From contig OX457032.1 in NCBI GenBank assembly GCA_949752745.1, forward strand, positions 11,667,543-11,731,542: a DNA stretch of 64,000 nucleotides, written 5' to 3'. The stretch is from Protula sp. h YS-2021 (Eukaryota > Annelida > Polychaeta > Sabellida > Serpulidae). The translations under genes and the position numbers were made by a program. The notes beneath the pieces are model-generated. The model was not told the DNA's origin, searched no databases, and saw nothing but the letters and a program-made list of their open reading frames with translations. Positions 60,184 through 64,000 of this stretch are shown here, in pieces. How positions within the stretch are numbered: the stretch's first letter is position 1; every line of letters begins with the position of its first letter.

Positions 60184-63100
60184 CTTCACAGGAGTGTGAC
60201 ACGGCCAATGGGTGGAATGAAATGAACGGCAAGTGTTTCCGCGTCAGCCGTAGTGCTGCGGAGACACAGTACACATGGCAAGAGGCGCGCGAGGCCTGTC
60301 TGGCTGAGGGCGGTGACCTAGCCACCATCACCTCGCAGGAGGAGCAGGACTTCGTTGTCAGTCTGGTGTGTATGCTCGGGCCTCCGCGACCTTGGCATTG
60401 ACTTTCAATGGACGGCAGGCAGTGTACTTCCAGTAGTACCACCCACCCCTTTCTCGTTCCCCACGGTCAAGACAGCCGTGACCTCGCATATTACCTGATG
60501 GATAGCACGCCGTGTACTTCCAGTACCACAACTCCAACCCTTCCCTTACGAAGTGAAAAAAATGACTCGAATATGGGCCATGTTGATAATATATAGCCTC
60601 CCTGAGAAAACGCCCTCCCCCACCCCTGAAAATAACAGAGAGTCCACATGACCTGTACCTTCAAGAGTGCTGCTGTTTCGGTTCTTACGGATTTCTTTAG
60701 CAAAGACGCTGAAAGGAACTATATTATCAGAAAAAAATATTCAGTGTGTTACATATGGGCTGCAGTAATTTTAAAGTGAGGATACTGTGCCTGAAAAGCA
60801 CAATAAGTGATTACTCTTACGGATCATCAAATTTTTACTTTGAAGATTACATCTTTTAATATTAGTTCATCCTTATGTTTCATTTGTAAAATTAAAAGGT
60901 TTCTCTTTCATTTTGCTCGTTTCAAAATGCGTAATCTAAGCGATTTAAAGAATAAAGAATATCAATATATCTCTACGTGGCCCTTTATGTGGGATACTAG
61001 ATCCTGATGCTTTGATTGACAGGCCACTGACATTGGTTTTAGTGGGACGCTGTGGATTGGTTTGAACCAATTAGACGACAAAGACGGCGACTTCACGTAA
61101 GTAAAAGGCACTTAAAAATTGCCCCTTTTACTTGGAAAGACGTTAATAAATAAAAACAAATCCCCTAATTTTATTTTATTTGTGTGGTCTGCTGTACATA
61201 AGTAACAATATAAAAAGAACATCGCGTTGATGACTCTTTAAATGTCACATAAGTGACCTTGACATAACCTGCAGCGGATATGAGAAAAAGATCTACCCCA
61301 AGCGGTGGCTGAATCTGTCATGGCGGGCATGGAGAACCATGCCATTATACTGCTTGTGATTGACAGATGGGCGGACGGGAGCACGTCAACGTATGAATAC
61401 TGGGGAGATAATGAGCCGCGAGATGGCGGGATCACTAACTGTGCATTCTCACTCACGCAGCCGGGTACGCGATAAAAAAAATAGTTCCTTTCTATTTTCC
61501 AACCTTGTAGCTTTTTAAATAAAGCATTTAATTATGAAATGAAAACCATGAAGGCGGATAAACTTTCACGAAATACAGCTCAAAGCATCACATGATGTTT
61601 GTTTTACAGTTGGCGGAGATTTCACACGCTACGACTACTCCACAGCTCTGTACGGCCTGCTCGACCCCGGCTACGACCGACCGACGGACGCGGACGGCGT
61701 GGACACGTTCTATTTCGGGGGTGGATGGGATAAGGACCAGGAATGGTGCGAATACGTATGCGGGCTTGTACGTATTCACTCTCTCCCTATTGACAATTTT
61801 ACTTGATATAATGTCAGTTTAACACCACTATTCACGTTAACTACTGACATTTTTTTAAATTATAGCGACTTTGGCTTAAAGACGTGCTTTACAACTCCCC
61901 GGTCTCCCCCCCCCCCCCCCCTCCCAGCTCTGCCCAACACCAGACACCTCTCTCAAGTCTGGGATTTGCCTATTTCTGTTTCTATTTCTGGTGTCTAAAA
62001 TAGCTCACGTCTCCGGCGAAAATAGTATTCATTGAAGCGTGGAATTACTTTTTTAGTCCATTCGATCTGTGTTTATAGATAAAAAAGGATCCCCGGAGAG
62101 GTCAGCTATTTTATAACAACTACTTTTGTTTGTTTTTTTTTTTTGTTGTTTTGTTTTGTTTTGTTTTTGTTTTTTTTTTTTCTTTTTTCACCAGAGTCAT
62201 ATGCAAATCTTATCGTTTAATTTTAATGCACATCGGTACTTGCATGTAGAGGTACTGATTATGTATAAGCCGCAGTGTTGTTGCTAGGAGACACATTGTG
62301 CGGCGTACACGTGGTACTGGTATCGCTGGGACTATTACTGAGAGTACACATTGTTGTTGCTAGGAGACACGTTGCGCGGCGTACACGTGGTACTGGTATC
62401 ACTGGGACTACTACTGGGAGTACACGTGCGTGGGCAGGAGTGACCGCTGGGATATCCTTGCCTACGACAGTTACGGCTACGCCGGTGTACGCTCCGCCAT
62501 CGGCAATAATGAAGGTCTGGATCCCTTTGGAGTCGTCTCCAACTTTACGCCCCCACCCCATCTCCCCCCCCCCCCTTTCACCCCACACTAAACAGTTTAT
62601 TTTATTTAACATTTTAGTCTCTGTTTGTCTCGGCTCCGTTGTGACCTGAAGTTAGCTCTAAACTAGCACATATTCGCTCTATATAGGATATTCTGCAAAA
62701 TAAACAGGGAGATAATTAATTTAAGCCATTGACATAGTTTGCCAAAAAAAATCTGACTTGATCTTAAATGATCGGATATACCTCTCACACAGAGTTATTT
62801 TGTGCAATTCACAGGATGGTGGTTTGCCGGAAACTGTGGATTTAACAAGGCTTTCGCGTGTAGCAAAGCTCCAGGTTCCGACACCCCGGTCACGGTTCCC
62901 CCTACCTCTGGCGTCGATGGTTACTGTCCAGAGGGCTACATTGGCATCGGTACGTTTTCTAAAATTCACCTTATATGTTTTCACTTTAAGCATGTATTAC
63001 AAAAATTAAACTTGCAAAATTCCCCTTTTAGCATTCTTCTAAATTTCAGTAACATAAATGTTTAATAAAGTATCATTTTGTTGATGCAGACAACAAGTGC

Positions 63101-63224
63101 TTGAAGGTGGTGATAGTGGATGACGAGGCGGATGGACAGATGTGGTCACAAGCTATGGACACCTGCCGCGCAGGACCAGGCATTTCCCCGGATCTCGCAA
63201 GCATCCACAGTCACGAGGAAAACG
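60184..63224 (+). CDS. Multi-CTLD C-type lectin (mannose-receptor-like), seven exons visible, continues beyond the window
   Basis: Exons: 60184-60365, 61023-61096, 61367-61464, 61610-61767, 62364-62514, 62815-62949 and 63090-63224. All junction phases agree and nearly all sites are GT/AG. CTLD 1 begins ECDTANGWNEMNGKCFRVS, with WQEAREACLAEGGDLATI and SQEEQDFV. Exon 2 gives LWIGLNQLDDKDGDF, and exon 3 TWADGSTSTYEYWGDNEP and TNCAF. WIGL and the EPxD motif are classic; the EPN/QPD sugar-specificity triplet is EPR here. Exons 4-5 insert about 100 aromatic-rich residues (GGGWDKDQEWCEYVC, AYTWYWYHWDYYWEYTC) before exon 6 closes the domain with WWFAGNCGFNKAFACSK. A T/P-rich linker and YCPEGYIGI follow, and exon 7 opens a second CTLD (NKCLKVV, CRAGPG, LASIHSHEEN). 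Likely secreted or membrane-bound carbohydrate recognition. Start and end are not visible. Confidence 0.85.
60366..61022. other. Lectin intron 1 with a short direct repeat
   Basis: GTGTACTTCCAGTAGTACCA (60421) and GTGTACTTCCAGTACCACAA (60512) are two copies about 90 bp apart. 60640-61022 mirrors the left arm; 60040-60640 does not. Confidence 0.55.
62288..62349 (+). repeat. Partial tandem duplicate of lectin exon 5 with its acceptor
   Basis: The sequence from the acceptor (GTTGCTAG) through the first about 60 bases of exon 5 is repeated 76 bp upstream. The extra copy reads TWYWYRWDYY then TGA where the true exon has TGG, so using this acceptor would truncate the protein. Confidence 0.8.
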
Positions 63225-64000
63225 GTGAGAGTGTGAGGGTCGGATCTCAGGCGGGGGGGGGGCGATTGGGCGGGACCTCGCAAGCGCCTGTGTCATGGGG
63301 AAAACGGTGGGAGTGTGAGGGGCGGGTCTGAGGCGGAGGAGGGGTGGGTGGGTCTTCGCTTGCATCCACAGCCACGAGGAAAGTGGTGAGAGTGTGAGGG
63401 ACGGATCTGAGGCGGGGGAGGGGGTGGACTGGTCCTCGCTAGCAGCCACAGACACGAGGGAAATGGTGAGAGTGTGAGGGATGGATCTAAGGCGGGGGAG
63501 GGGGTGGGCGGGACTCGCAAGAAACCACAGCCACGAGGAAAACGGTGAGAGTGTGAGGGTGGGATCTGAGGCAGGGAGGGTTGGGCGGGACCTCACTAGC
63601 ATCCACAGTCATGTGGAAAACGGTGAGAGTGTGAGGGACGGATCTGAGGCGGGGGATGGGGTGGGCGGGTTCTCGCTAGCATCCACAGTCACGAGGTTCT
63701 CGCTAGCAACCACAGTCACGAGGAAAACGGTGAGAGTGTGAGGGACGGCTCTGAGGTGGCGGGGCGGAACCTCTCAAGCATCTACAGTCATGAGGAAAAA
63801 GGTGAGAGTGTGAGGGAGGGATCTGAGGCGGGGGAGGGGCGTGAGCGGGTCCTCGCTAGCATCCACAGCCACGAGGAAAACGGTGAGAGTGTGAGGGAGG
63901 GATCTGAGGCGGGGGAGGGGAGGGCGGGACCTAGCATCAACAGCCACGAGGGAAATGGAGAGAGTGTGAGGGAGGGATCTGAGGTGGGAGGGGGGCGGGT
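63200..64000. repeat. Minisatellite of about 75-80 bp units carrying an exon end and 5' splice donor
   Basis: The end of lectin exon 7 and its donor (CCACAGTCACGAGGAAAACG|GTGAGA) recur about 11 times, near 63202, 63284, 63361, 63441, 63519, 63601, 63681 (truncated, 26 bp), 63707, 63780, 63861 and 63936. The rest of each unit is GTGTGAGGGACGGATCTGAG and a G-rich tail GGCGGGGGAGGGGGTGGGCG. The array reaches the window edge. Long frames on both strands through it are repeat artefacts. Confidence 0.95.

Larger units (their letters stand above)
42570..61145. repeat. Right arm of the giant imperfect inverted duplication
   Basis: Reverse complement of 28395-41475 in collinear blocks (pairs listed under the left arm). 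It is about 5.5 kb longer. The main right-only sequences are 42680-42950, first C1q exon at 45200-45340, 46700-47270, 48600-50500, 51345-52200, the Tigger element at 52866-53569, 54790-55950 with two C1q exons, extra 75-bp units at 57018-57317, and 60040-60640 with a lectin exon. Confidence 0.9.

Noticed and set aside
60176..60442. 88-codon minus-strand frame
   Set aside because: Antisense shadow of lectin exon 1, which has splice sites and CTLD residues on the plus strand.
61588..61779. Open frames on both strands across 61.6-61.8 kb in frames other than the lectin's
   Set aside because: The in-phase lectin exon 61610-61767 explains the open sequence; the others contain no domain.
63153..63602. 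149-codon minus-strand open frame rich in Pro/Ser/Leu
   Set aside because: It is antisense to the lectin exon-7/donor minisatellite, with repeat periodicity and no domain.
1..64000. CRISPR arrays, operons, ribosome binding sites
   Set aside because: The DNA is eukaryotic with spliced genes; the direct repeats seen are minisatellites without regular unique spacers.

Overview
The window is eukaryotic, AT-rich animal DNA. Genes are split into short exons with GT/AG introns, poly(A) signals are visible, and there are LINE and Tigger/pogo remnants plus abundant micro- and minisatellites. Secreted C1q-domain proteins with a short coiled-coil N-terminus, a multi-CTLD lectin, a NAT16-like acetyltransferase, CYP3-clan P450 and ankyrin remnants suggest a marine invertebrate. 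A bivalve or other lophotrochozoan fits best, but amphioxus-like lineages cannot be excluded from sequence alone.

Layout. 0-5.5 kb: tandem repeats, two exons of a broken cytochrome P450 (+) and a broken ankyrin-repeat fragment (-). 6.9-15.6 kb: a C1q-domain gene (-) whose two recognised exons flank an intron of about 8 kb holding two LINE fragments in opposite orientation. 17.9-24.2 kb: a tandem duplication carrying a NAT16-like N-acetyltransferase gene (+, four exons, one in-frame stop) and a dead copy of its first two exons. 25.5-27.4 kb: a LINE fragment and a SINE-like repeat.

28.4-61.1 kb is the main structure: a very large imperfect inverted duplication. The left arm (about 28.4-41.5 kb) reappears reverse-complemented as the right arm (about 42.6-61.1 kb) around a spacer that contains a minisatellite. 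Each arm carries two tandem C1q exon sets near the centre, a third C1q gene further out, a G/C-rich minisatellite, a CAACGTTG-type repeat block and a C-type-lectin exon at the outer edge. Only the right arm keeps apparently usable genes: one intact three-exon C1q gene (43.9-45.3 kb, -), a four-exon C1q gene (53.7-55.2 kb, +) and the lectin gene (60.2-64 kb, +). The left-arm copies all carry deletions, stops or lost splice sites. A Tigger-like element sits only in the right arm, with the empty site readable in the left arm, which dates it after the duplication.

The lectin gene runs off the right edge. It encodes a mannose-receptor-like series of C-type lectin domains with a long aromatic-rich insertion. 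Its last visible exon-intron boundary, including the 5' splice donor, has been amplified into a minisatellite of about 75-80 bp units. The C1q and CTLD proteins are both families used as secreted pattern-recognition lectins in invertebrate immunity, so the locus reads as a rapidly turning-over immune-lectin cluster shaped by inverted and tandem duplication.
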